This document shows positions 11,401 through 23,500 of a stretch of 64,000 nucleotides of DNA, in pieces. The DNA lies in assembly GCF_964204645.1 (NCBI RefSeq), contig NC_134027.1, forward strand, positions 19,394,485-19,458,484, read 5' to 3'. Made by a program: the position numbers and the translations under genes. The number at the start of each line of letters is the position of its first letter. The stretch's first letter is position 1. Below the pieces are notes generated by a model. That model was not told the origin of the DNA. It saw only the letters and a program-made list of their open reading frames with translations, and did not search any database. Source of the DNA: Tubulanus polymorphus. Its lineage: Eukaryota > Nemertea > Palaeonemertea > Tubulaniformes > Tubulanidae.

Positions 11401-12192
11401 GCACCCGTTGCGTTATATGGTTGTGAGATATGGGGCTTTGAAAGCCTCGATTTATTAGAGAGTCTGCACTGTACGTTTTGCAAAATTATTATGAAAGTGT
11501 CAAAATATTCGCACAACCTGCAGGTATTAGCTGAACTTGGGCGGTACCCCATGAGTATCGAGGTAAAACGGAGGATGGTAAACTTTTGGCTTAAAACTGT
11601 TACCGGCAAAGATTCAAAACTTAATGCAATCCTGTACCGTATATCCCTCAATCTGTATGTACGCGAAAAACACAAATCCCCTTGGTTATTGTATATAAAG
11701 AAAATATTTGACGACATTGGCTTATCTTACATATGGTTACAGCAATACACGGAAAATTATAAAACGCTCTCCAAGTACGTGAAACAAGTCCACCGTGACC
11801 AACACGTACAAGAAATGCTTCAAAAAGTGAATGACGATCAGCAGTATGTTAATTTCAAACTATATAAGAACGATGTTAGGCTTGAAAAATATATAACTCA
11901 ACTTGACGGAAGTCTTGTGCATAGCTTATTCGAATTCAGAATTGGTTCCTATTTATTACCGGTAAATAATCGATCGAACGCTCATATAGACCGAAGTGAA
12001 AGACTGTGCCCTGCCTGTAACACCGTAGGAGATGAGCTTCACTTCATTTATGACTGCACTTTGCTAAGTGATCTGCGTGATAATTCCATCCATTTAAGTA
12101 TGTCCAGAAACTTGGAAATATTAAGGAATCCTACCCCACAACTAGCTAAATTTATCCAGTTAGGTTTAAGTTTATACAAATCCCTCCAGTGA
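8475..12192 (+). pseudogene. LINE family A ORF2: endonuclease + reverse transcriptase + zinc finger
   Basis: ORF2 of a non-LTR retrotransposon. An EEP/APE-type endonuclease lies at roughly residues 88-355, with LNVCGLS, LSETHL, GAVYIPPEG, ITGDFNAH, SVIDYCVCD and LSDGHNA covering the catalytic N, E, Y, D-x-N, D and H positions. The reverse transcriptase (about 600-870) has GFRSKYSTVDHIYTL, motif A VDFKKAFDSI, motif B LRQGENLSPILFS and motif C LYADDTVIL. The thumb and C-terminal region end in RLCPACNTVGDELHFIYDC, a C-x2-C-x7-H-x4-C finger. The frame breaks once: an A8 run at 11288-11295 has one A too many compared with the paralogue near 36765. After it the protein continues in another frame to 12192. 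No ATG precedes the endonuclease; the frame runs on from the TAG that ends ORF1. One lesion in 3.7 kb suggests a young copy or an assembly error. Confidence 0.93.
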
Positions 12193-12439
12193 ATTGTGTA
12201 TATACGTGTGATATATCTTGCTGTATATAATTCAATCTCTGTACTTGCTTTGTTTGTAAATAGTTTTATTACTGAAAGTTTGATTTTAAATTTTGTTAAT
12301 TCCTATTTTGTTTTGTATATATGTATATAATTCTGTTCATGTTTTGTAAATTTTTATATTCCATATTTTGTATTCAATCTTGCCTCCACGTACCATTCTT
12401 ATGGTTGGAGTGAAATAAATATCTTATCTTATCTTATCA
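12193..12439 (+). other. LINE family A 3' UTR and tail
   Basis: An AT-rich 3' UTR ends with CCATTCTTATGGTTGGAGTG, AAATAAAT and a (CTTAT)n tail at about 12420-12439. The GGTTGGAG-AATAAAT block is shared with the fragments at 3663-4345 and 5584-6092 and is presumably the 3' end recognised by the element's RT. Confidence 0.8.
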
Positions 12440-12492
12440 AAATAAGCTAACGCCATCTGGCGCAGAGCGTGCACTATTATCAAGTAGCGAAA

Positions 12493-13097
12493 GGGTTAAG
12501 CCATTATTGTGGACTCAAGTCAATAGAAAATATATTTTTGAAGTGTTACTTTTCAACCAAGTTTAGGCGGTTCCTGAACTTCGCTGAAAAAGCTGAAACG
12601 CTGAACAAAAAAAACGCTGAAATTTCAGGGAATTCCTGAAAAATGCTGAAATTCAGGGAAATCCCGAAAAACACTGAAATCGTGCTAGGAACCGACAATA
12701 CACGTTTTGTTTCTTTTTCCGGGCTGGTGTCCGCTGCCGAGTCTTGCATCTTGTATCTTCAGACATATGACACGTGATGACTCGCTAGGTGCTAGCAAAC
12801 TCTGAGTGCAGAAAAACGCAGACGGTACAAACTCGTGTGTACTTTGTGGCAGACCCTAATGATGTGGAGCTACGAGCGGCGTTTGAGTTTTAACAAAATG
12901 ATCGGAAAGACGCTTTGAACGCAGTAGAATCACGACGAATTCTAGTTAGTTACCTAATCGTTGGTGGTAAGCTTTTTATAATCGGATGGGCTTATACCAA
13001 CGTTAGGGATGACAAGGGCCAAAACACGGTTGAAAAAAGTAACTCTTTAAAAATATACTTTCTATTGACTTCAGTCCATAATTAATGGCTTAATTCA
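12493..13097. repeat. Nested inverted-repeat cluster (blocks C-A-B-C')
   Basis: Block C (12493-12559) is repeated inverted as C' (13029-13097). Between them lie block A (12571-12690, rich in GCTGAAA and TTTCAGGGAATTC) and block B (12945-13027, GTTAGTTACCTAATCG to GGGCCAAAACAC). A and B recur inverted at 13991-14157 in permuted order. No ORF of note. Confidence 0.75.
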
Positions 13098-13650
13098 CAA
13101 ACTAACACAGGTACCTTTTGAAATAATCCAATTTTATGTATGTTTCGAGAGATTAATCAACATTATTTTGAGAAATTAATTAATTTCTCCACAAATTTCG
13201 CCATTGGCCGCCATTTCTCTGTATTGCATACATGTGGCATGATAGACAAGGTGACCTACAAGGATTTATATAAAACTTCCAAGACGAAACGAAAATTTTT
13301 TATTTTTGATGGTTTTCCAACATATATTTCAAATCTTCGTGCTTTCCATGATAAATAATGAAATAATAAATTCTCGATGAAGGAAAATGTGAATTAGTGT
13401 TGATTTCTTAATTTTTTCAATTTCGTTGTTTCATTTCGTTAGTTTGTGCTGTTGTCCTGGCCTCAGTCCACAGGTGCCAGCACCCTCCACAAGTTTTCAA
13501 AATGGCCGCTGTTGAATTGACGGAAATTTACTCTCACTTTACGGCCGATATGTACATGGATTAAGATCGTCAGGTGAGGTGTCATAGGTATCAAACAAAC
13601 TACGAATCTGTTGTGCGTTGATTACAACAAAAATTAGACGAATATCTCAA
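13098..13650 (-). repeat. Dispersed repeat R, copy 2 (inverted)
   Basis: Reverse-complement copy of repeat R: the complements of 13180-13300 and 13400-13600 match 7540-7860 and 57405-57700. It shows the uninterrupted sequence across the point where the MULE-like element inserted in copy 3. No coding capacity. Confidence 0.75.
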
Positions 13651-13990
13651 AAGACCAGAAAATGCCAGGCAAATTATTCCTAGGTCAAATTGACTCACGA
13701 AGATTTCATTGAAAAATGACCTTCCCATTACTGACTGTGGTTTGTGAAAATATCTGATCGTGAAACTAAACCACCGACAGGTTACTGACTAGACGAATTC
13801 ATGCATGAGAATGTATCCAGTTCGTATCCGATCCCAATATCATTCTGAAGAAAAGGGGAGTCACATTACATCATAGACACCTTTATCAGACACTACACGG
13901 CGGTTAGCAAGACAATTTTGGCGACATGTGCGACAGCGGTACGGACAGTATTCAGAGAGACGGTCAGTACTTAGTGAAACGGAGAGTACT
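13651..13990. other. Intergenic between repeats R and A'B'
   Basis: No gene or repeat recognised. Confidence 0.35.
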
Positions 13991-14157
13991 CCTAGCACGA
14001 TTTTCAGCATTTTTCGGGAATTCCCTGAAATTTCAGCGTTTTCTTTTCAGCGTTTCTGTGAAGTTCAGGAATCGATGTTTTGGCCCTTATCATCCCTATC
14101 ATTGATATAAGCCAGTCAGATTATGAAAGCTTACCACCAACGCTTAGGTAACTAACA
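13991..14157 (-). repeat. Inverted blocks A' and B'
   Basis: 13991-14074 is the reverse complement of block A (12571-12690) with an internal deletion, and 14075-14157 that of block B (12945-13027). On the minus strand the order is B then A, whereas the first locus has A then B, i.e. a circular permutation. Confidence 0.75.
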
Positions 14158-14243
14158 AACGTGAACACCTGCTGATTTCTACGGCCAAGCCAATCATAGA
14201 GGATCGAGGCTGTGCTCTCTGATTGTTCTTTCATAACCGTGGT

Positions 14244-14513
14244 CTAGTCAATTTTTCCGGCCTGTTTGTATTTCACAAACAATGGATCATTATCTCTTGC
14301 AGTAAACATTAACGCTTGCGTTTGATAGTAATCTGATTTCAGCTGAATATTACTGATGATGTCATCAAGCAGATGAGCTTTAGTTATGTTAGATCCCGGA
14401 GCGTCATATTTTAAATGAGTTACATGAATGTGTAAGTGATAATAAGATGGTTGATAGTGAAAATACATTCTCAACTGACTTCGCGTTATTCCGTACTTCT
14501 CTTCAACCACTGC
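14244..14513 (-). CDS. DCPS: DCPS coding exon 4 (HIT motif)
   Basis: 270 bp from the acceptor TTTTCAG to TAG at 14244-14246. It carries the histidine-triad motif [11 protein letters not shown] followed by [16 protein letters not shown] and the C-terminal [10 protein letters not shown]. No clear AATAAA lies close downstream. Confidence 0.94.
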   Translation of the reverse strand, partial: AVVEEKYGITRSQLRMYFHYQPSYYHLHIHVTHLKYDAPGSNITKAHLLDDIISNIQLKSDYYQTQALMFTARDNDPLFVKYKQAGKID

Positions 14514-17500
14514 CTGAAAACAGAATTTAAAGGTAAAACTTGATTGTCTCATAGACACAAGTGACCATCACCAAAAATTACATTTTTAACCCCCACCCCA
14601 TGTCCACTAAAAATCCTTTGACTGCAACAACTTCTCTCTCCCTATCCCATGGACGCTTCCAGTCCCAAGCAAATGTTATTTATCAGCAATGAAATATCTT
14701 AAACAATATGCATCGGAAGAAGAGTACATCACACCATTGCTGATGAATGTATTCAAGTGTTTTTAATGAAACATTAATGCATTCAAACACTGATGTAGCA
14801 TATGAACCAAGACTCATGTAAAAATCTGTTTACAGAAAACTGCCTTCCCATTGAAAAGAAATTCCCGTCTTGCATGACTATCAAAAATCGAACTTTGGGC
14901 ACCCACATCAGGGTGGATATCATTATGCTCAACAACCTGACAATTTCAACATTTAACTCCCCCTGGTTAACATATACAGAAACCGATGACCTTGAAACTT
15001 ACCACAATCATAAAACCTGTTGTTATGCGCAATTCTCATTATCGATGCATTTTTTCATTGTACTTGTAAACCTGTGTTTCCCTGTGTTTAATTATGAGGT
15101 AAGGGTTTATATTTTTCATTTAGTTCCCTATTCAGTGTGTATACATGGATTTAGATTTTCATGAATAGTAGATTAACATGTCCTGCTCATTGTGATATGC
15201 TTAATCGGTCGCTGTAAAGCAGCTTATATACGAATACAGAATTTCAATATTAAGGTTTTGGGAATTCTTCACAGACACTTGTCATGTGAGTGCTGTCCTG
15301 TTCAGATCTCCTGATCTTTAGCTGTCTATACTTAAATTTATATGATATCCATAAACTCGGTGAGTGTTAATCTGTAATGTTAAAGTATTTTGATTATCAT
15401 ATGAGAAATGTTTACAACTGAGATTTATTGTATTTTTTGTTTGTTTCTATTGTAGTAAATCATTTTGACGAGAATAATAAACGTATTTATGATAATGGAT
15501 ATGAAGGTTGTTGTTAAAAGTGTTGTTTGGTCATCGGTTACCACACATGTCATAAAGTTTTACAAATACAGTATAATCCAAGGGCGGACCTAGGGGCATG
15601 TTGTGACCATGTTGACCAATAAAAAGGGCATATATTCTTAATTTAGGGCGGAAAGGCATATCGGCAAAATTTTTGAAATTTTACTATCATTTTAGAGCTT
15701 TCTGAGCATCTCCGAGAGGCATTTAGTCAAGAAACATAGGTTATATATTTAGGAAAAATATCTAATTTTGATTCAGAGAAAAAAAAGGCACTTTATAATT
15801 TCGACCGTGTCGGGTGACACGGTCAAAATCCGCCCCTGGAATCCGCTTAATTTGGATCATTTGGGATCAACAAAATTCACCCAGATTATGGGAAATCCAG
15901 ATTAAAAGTCATAAATCCAAAGGCACGGGCCTACATCAGGTAGTGGGGTTCGGGGGCACTCCCCCAGAAAAATGTTATATTTGTATGTGCTCATGTGCAT
16001 TTTCCCTGCATTTTCGGGCCATAATCAACTAGTATAAATTCGTTAATTTTTATGTAGCAACGATCGTCGGAGTTTGCTTGAGGCGTTTTTCTGGCTTAAT
16101 TCGGGGCAGATGTAGCCTAGGTTTTTGAGTACTGCTCAGCTGTGGAATTTTTAGGGCTCTGAGATGTAATCCGAGTCGATTTGGGGCAAGACCTTCATTA
16201 ACAAATTTGGCCTCAGGAAGAATGGCATTTATATTGAATTTGTGTTGGATTGAACAAATTTATTCCCTGACAAATTTTGGCGTTAAGTAAGCAGTGGAAT
16301 TAAAAACAATGGCAGTATAACGAACTTAGACCGAAAAATCCTTTTCAAAAGTACTATTTACGTACCAGTATCATGAAATAGTAAAAGATTTAAAGTTTAA
16401 ACTTACCACTGTCTTATCTCTAATATTCGTCAACAATGGTAAATGTTTATTGGTTAAGTCTCTCAATGATTTGATTCCATGCTTATGCACAATTGCAACA
16501 AGGTATAAATTATCAGCTTGACTCTGGTCCCATTTCATATCGGGCAACAAAATGAATCCATTTTCTGGATCACTATCTTCAAACACTATGCGTTCCCATT
16601 CTTTCTTTTTCTCCAGAATATTGTAGACCCACTGAAACAAGCAAGGCGACATTACACAGTCTCAGGCCACTATAATTTGGCCTTTTTAATCAACGCCATA
16701 GAACGATATACGTTCATATGCTTAAGATGTTTGGCGTTCAATTATGCAAATTAAATAAAATTACAAAATTTCCCACTTTCAAGCCAGAGAACTGAGGGTA
16801 TTGACCAAAAATTTGCCACAATAACTTTCTGCTCGATAACTCTCTGCTAGCCCACCTTCTGATTATTCATGAGCAATTTCAGCGTTAAATTCACAGCAGT
16901 TATCAGATGTTCCAAAGGTTCTCTTACGTTTGCAACCATTTCAAAACTAAGAGATTAACTGACATTTCGACTTAATCGTATGAGCCATTTCAAAACCTTA
17001 TCAGTTTTAAAAATTGTTCAGACACTTCACTACTTTATCACTGCAGCTGTTCTTCATGTCTTTTTCATCAATTGAATTATAGACGGTTACTTGGCTATGG
17101 AAAACAACCAAAATATACTGTTATTACCTGAATGGAAAAAGTTTGTGAGTGTAAATGAGGTAATGTAATCGTGTCATAATCTGTCGCTGTTTCACAGATC
17201 AGATATGGCTCATGTTCAGTATATTTATCGATGTGTTTCTGACTAGCTGGATATATAAGAGTCACCTTGATTTCTGAAAAGATACAAATTATATCATCAT
17301 AGGCCTACAGTTGACTTGACCTAACTCAAATCAACCAGTCCCTTATGAAAATGGTACACGTGTATTTAGCTAAATACACGTGTAATACACGTGTAATATG
17401 AAATTACACGTGTACTTTTGACGTGTACTTTGAAGTACATGTGTAAAACACGTGTATTTCTAAAATACACGTGTAGTTTGGACATGTATTTTGAATTACA

Positions 17501-20500
17501 CGTGTACTGAAGATCTGTATTTTGAAATACACGTGTAACTTAGGACGTGTATTTTAAAAACACGTGTAAATTCATGTGTGGCTTCTGAAATACATGTGCA
17601 ATCTGGATGCATGTACCTTGGCTAAAAAATGTACCTTGTTTCTCATAATTGGTCACTTTTGTAAACTGCAATAAAATTTGTAATTACATCATTTAGCTTC
17701 ACATGATTTCATAAAAAGTAAGATTTTGCATGTAATGTTCGGAGAATTGAAGGAATCTCCTGTCTTTTTAATTGTTTGATCCTCATTTAGTAGTTTTTTC
17801 CAGGATGCCATGTCAAAAAATCATGTTGTTTGTCCTGTATTGACTAGATTGGATCCTGTATGAATGAAGCACATGTCTTTGTTGCCCTCTGAATAAATCC
17901 AAAAACTGTTTCACAAAAATCATGATCTGAACAAAAAATTTTGGATATTTCATTTATTATCAAGATAACTAGAGGCTTAGGGGACTGCCCAAGCCCCGAA
18001 TTACAATGTTATTTATGAAAAATTTTGAATATATTGCTGTCACCAGCTCCAAGTGTTCTGCTTTCCTTGTAGGCCCATACACAAAAAATGTCCTTTTTCC
18101 TCTAATGTTGCCTTATCGTACTGTATATCACATAATGAACATTTGTATCATACCTGCAGTTTTTTTAATAATGTCTTACATACAGCGCAGTAATATTGGT
18201 CAAGTTCATATCGGATGAGTAGATTGGCAATTATGATTGCATTCACTTTAGTCATAAGGCACTGTATTACTAACTTACGTCGTCACAACCATTGTCTGCA
18301 TTATTGGTGGATTGTGGCCATTTTCAATTCTTAAATCTTCCAGATTCTCAAAATCGACTTCTTGAAAAATCATAATGTCCATCATTTAGCAACATATTAC
18401 AAACTACAAAACAAGAAGTAATTTGAGAATAAATTATTCCCAAGCATATAGAACTTAAGGCTACAGTAGGCCTATACGTAGGTTGGTTTCCAGCTAGCGA
18501 TTTCGTAGCCTATTGTTGCGATGAACATGCATAACGTACCAGATCGGACCTGGATATTTTGTCTGTAAGGGCTTATATACGAAATACCTAGCATTGTCTA
18601 TCATACATTATCCATTATATATGTATACACCATATTTTGTATGTTATACACATAAAAAGTATGTGGTACAATGCGATCGTCCAATATACAGACACTGAGA
18701 CAGAGGCCATCCCCTCAATTAGCACTGAGCCCGCTTGTGAAAACTAACAACATTAACATTAAACTAAACAATTGGCCTATGCAATAGCATAATTCTCCAT
18801 GTCTCTTGTTTGTCCTGTCAACTTTATTGAACTGTCAAACCAATAATTTACTTGTTTAACATTATTATTGATAAGGACCAATAAAGTCAATTTGATTTGC
18901 TTAGATTTAAAATGATCTTACCTCCAAATGTTTAACATGTAGGCCTACTCGCGTATTTTAACTGGCCTTCTACTTGCAATTTCTTTTTCAAACTCCATGC
19001 TTGCAAAAGACGAATTCGGTTGGTATACATCGATATTTACCGGTAATTTTTCCACTAAAAAGTGCATCTTTATGTTATTTGTCTTCCATTTTGGAACACT
19101 ACTAAAATGAAAACCTCACTGACGAACTGACTAGCTCCGATTAAATGGTTTTCAATGAACAGAAAAACAACCTAGACAAAATAATCTCATCTAAATGTTG
19201 AATTAAATACTAACAGGCCTTATTCATGCACCTTTTTGTCTATTTTTATAATACAGCGTATACTTAAATGATCGTCATTTCTTCACTGAATCGTTATTTT
19301 CAACTTACTTAATTGATTTTGCCTTAGCTTCATAATAACTTAGTATAAGTAATTTTTTTACTAATTAAATATCACTTATCGCGATTATTCTTAAATTCTA
19401 AAAGAACTAAAATGCTGATGTAAAACTTATTAATAATTAAATAATCTATTTCAATTAAACTCACAAGCACCCCTGCGCGGTGGCAGCCATATTGCCATTG
19501 TTAAGCAACACGTTTTCACGCCGTTTTCACAGGCTTTCACGATCTATTCAGTATTATATTCTCATAATGATTGCAAAACGCATTGGATGACAATGTATAA
19601 TAGGGGATCATTGACAACTGGACCAAAAGTGACACTGCTTCTTTGTTTGAGGTGAAACACATAGTGGATCATTGAATGATTAGATTCAATAGAGTGGATT
19701 CGAATGGAAGTGGAACAGAAAAAGTCGAAGGCCATTTGATTTATTATCCCGCGTTTAAAGGACGCGTTGTGGATTGTTCAGGTATTATTATTGTTATGTA
19801 CATGTAGTAAAGTAAACGTTTATTGTGTTGGGCTTCAGGCCACCACAAGGTCACTAAAAGAATATGCTTATTGGAATGAAAACTAACATGACTAAGTAAA
19901 TATTGTAGGCCTAGAATCTTTATTTTTAGTATTGAATTGAATTTGAATTAGTTATGGTTATTAGTAGGCCTTAAATGATTGAATGTCCAGTGAAAAAATT
20001 GTGAGTGATCATTCCAATCGTGAGGGATAAAAATGGAGTTTCTTTGGTGTTTATTCATCCAATCTAAAAACCGCAGGATCATTTTGATTTTGTTGTGCGC
20101 CCATCATCGCCATTAAATTTGTATGCTGGACATGAAATTAGGTCGCTGTCCGAGTTTCGATTGTCGGCAAAAACGACGTTAGTGCAATCAATTCTTGACC
20201 ATTTTTTTTCAAACTTTATAGGGTCTACACCAATAAGAATTGATCCAGACCGACACTATAAAATTGGAATTCCCATTTTTTGGCTTAAAAATGTGTCCAC
20301 CAGGGGATTGTTGGAAAATGATGTTAGCGCGAGAGAGCCTTCAATTTTCCACTGATTTCTCAACAATGACAGTGTGATGAAAATCAGGTATTTACATAAT
20401 AGATTATATGAGCGTCGAAATGGTTTTAGTATAGATTACAGCGTGAGCATTGTAAATTCTTCTCATTTTAGGATGCCTACTCACTATTGAATGATACAAC

Positions 20501-23500
20501 AGCTGCTGCCATACGCTGATTATTCTGAAAACCTAATACTGTTGGGTGCATGCATGCTGTCGTCCACTCATTTAAAAGAAGAACTAATTGTCAAGGCATT
20601 GGACTGGATGCGAAGCAATGAAAGTCTTCCATGAGGAAAAAAGTTGGACCCAAACCGGGTCAGCTAAATAATACGTAAGTACATGAATTCAATATATAAT
20701 GGCTAGCGTTCATTTGTTGTTGATTTACAGGGGCGGATCCAAGCTGGAAGAACGAGGGTTCAGCTCTTATGAAAAGGGCACTAGTCAATACAGGTCTCAC
20801 GGTGTGAAACGGTAGTATGGGGTTTGTGCACTTCGATCATAGGGTGGAATTTTTCACCTGTGATTCAAAAGGGCACTTGGTCAGAAAAGGGGAGGGTTTA
20901 ACGTTTAATATGGCGCTCGAGGCGAACAATCACCGTGTCCTGATGCGTTGGGTGATTCAGTCGAAGGACGTGTTGGATTCGGGCGATTCAGTCGGCGCAG
21001 ACCCTGACAAATTAGGTGATTTTACTGACGATTTCGTTGCACAACATAAGTGCTCGACGAAATTGCCTAATGTGTCCCCAGCTTTAGTCCATTTGAGACT
21101 TTAGTCCAAGCGGGCTATTGCATTCACCCTTTGTTCGTCTGTTGTTGGAATCCAGTATTTTGGGAAGTTTTAATACTCTTGATATTTAAGTTATACATAT
21201 ATCTATCCTAGCCATGTCTCCAGCCCAAAACTGGTCCGAATCGAGATGGCCAACTGCATTGGCCATTTTAGTTCCCCAAAATCATCTCTTATGCAATTTT
21301 TTGAAGTTTTCAAGGGAAATTTTGAAGATGCTTCAATCTTGACACAAGATGGCCATCATGTGACCTTTTTTGTACCCAAAAAGGTCATTTTTGCCTTGTA
21401 GCTGCCTAATGGTTTGCAATTTTTCTTTGAAATTTGTATTGGGTGTACATTCTTAACAATCTAAAACATACGAGACAGATTTTTCGATCAGTCAAGCGTG
21501 ACACATTTGGCAGCCATCTTAGTGTCATCAGTTCTTATTCGTAGATAGAAAAAGGTTTTTGAAGGAAAATATCGACAGGTTTTGACTTATAGTCTTGATA
21601 TTTGATAATTGTTACCACTGTTGTAGTATTCATCTCATGTGGAATTGGGGTTACCCAGGTTTTTGTTCTCACCACCAGGGGGAGTTGAATATTGAATTAT
21701 ATACAATTTGTCTAATTTATTTTTGTACCTATGAATACTTAATAACATCGATCAATTATGAAATTGTAGCTTGTGACATGTTCTACGATAGTGGTGAGTT
21801 TCAATGTCCTGTTTCTATTTTATTATGTTGATTGGTTAGCATTCGAAACCATATGGGCATGGTGTCCCTAGACCCCTTGTTTTTCATCAGGTGGCGTTGA
21901 ACATTGAAATTTCCAGATTGTCAAGCATTTCACCATATGGCTTAAAATCAAGTCATTGAAGAGTGCAAAAACTGTTAACTGTTATATGCAGAAGACTCTT
22001 AGAAAAAGCTACAGAATTCAATCATCATCCCAAGCAGCTGAAATTGAATTATTTATCCGGGTAAAGAAATCATTTTATACTTTTGCTTAATTTTTTTCAA
22101 ATGGTTATCATTTCAGAACAATGTCAAAAGGAGAAGGGTGCGAAAGAGGCCAACATAAGACATGCCATTACTCAAAGATTTATAAAATTTATGAAGATGA
22201 ATAAATCAGTTAGTATGGAAAATGTGAATCTCTTGAGTACGTTCATTCTAAACAGCACATGGATTAAGGAGATGGTCCTCACATGGTGGTTTGATTTGAA
22301 TTCAACAAAAAAATAGCAATTGAAGACACCTGTATTTAGCATGAAGTACACGTGTAAGACACGTGTAATATTGGATGAAATACACATGTAATTAGGATAA
22401 AGTACACGTGTAATACAAGATGAAAAACACGTGTAATAAGGATGAAGTACACGTGTAATACACGTGTAATTTGGATGAAGTACACGTGTAATAAGGATGA
22501 AGTACACGTGTAATTAGGATGAAGTACACGTGTAATACACGTGTAATTTGGATGAAGTACACGTGTAATTAGGATGAAGTACACGTGTAATTGGGATAAA
22601 GTACACGTGTAAAATTGGGCCAATTTTACACGTGTACTTGAAATACACGTGTATTTTCATTTACAATTACACGTGTACCATTTTCATAAGGGGTGAGCTG
22701 ATTATTCAAGTTAAACAATGGAATCAAATTCACATTCTGTTGCAATAGTTCTTTAAAGATTTTTGAGTGAGTGCCATTAAAATATTTCAACAAATATCAG
22801 GGTTATCTACGTTGATCAGATCCGACTTAAGCACAATCTACTGTATAACCAAAATAGAACACAGTGAATAATCTAACCCAGGGGTCTTTTGGTACTGGAA
22901 GGACCTATGATTTAGCTCAAACTTAGCTTAAAGTTTTCTCATTTTAATATTGGAATCTTCCATTTTTATCACTTGGAACAGGGTTCTGTGCAATGGCTAT
23001 TGTATAGGCCTATAACCAGGACAGATCATATCCAATGATAACAATGTGGGTTCGATTCTGTATTCTGAATTCGGCCTATATGTCTGTGTTATCAATTGTA
23101 TGATTATTTCTGGTCATAATCTGGACAGCAGGTCAGAATGATTAAAGCCAGTATTGTCCAAATATATCGTCAGCACGAATGGAATTAGAGATTTTTCAAA
23201 TCGTTAGAATTAAAAACTTAGTCAACCTAAGTTAAATAGACTTAACATTAAAAAGAACAGGTAGGCTAAAATTTCCTAGTTTTGTGAACTGCAATACAGT
23301 AGGCCTATTTGTCATTTCAGAACAATCAACTCACGATTACCCGCAATAGGCTACTTAGGACTAACGTCTTTTAAAGTTAATCCAGGGTCAGGCCATGGCT
23401 TTGTTGTCTTTGAGGGGTCCGAACCCCCGCAAACAGATTTAGTTTGTTCCACTCATTTTCACTTCAAAAGGAAATAATAACCCATTAGTACTCAAGCCGC

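Larger units (their letters stand above)
14514..16406 (-). other. DCPS intron 3
   Basis: 1.9 kb intron. It contains a short match to repeat G (14935-15030, ACTCCCCCTGGTTAACATATACA) and a pogo-like end interrupted by a hAT-like element (15569-15915). No additional exon seen. Confidence 0.7.
17340..22692. mobile_element. Candidate 5.35 kb TIR element with ACACGTGT arrays, in DCPS intron 1
   Basis: The left end reads CCCTTATGAAAATGGTACAC and the right end is its reverse complement, ending CCATTTTCATAAGGG. Both are followed inward by dense arrays of the palindrome ACACGTGT. Terminal inverted repeats plus subterminal arrays of one short motif is the layout expected of transposase-binding ends of a DNA transposon. 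No target-site duplication is clear. Inside are short exon-like ORFs (see 20035-20673 and 22121-22316), a hAT-like terminus at 20728 (CAGGGGCGGATCC) and a copy of repeat G. Alternatively the two arrays are independent MITEs inserted in opposite orientation. Confidence 0.5.

Noticed and set aside
20817-21104. 95-codon plus-strand ORF
   Set aside because: It lies next to a hAT-like terminus and repeat G, has no recognised motif and no splice or start support.
22172-22623. Minus-strand ORFs rich in VLHPNYTC-like repeats
   Set aside because: They are produced by translating the ACACGTGT array; there is no stable unit length or gene signal.
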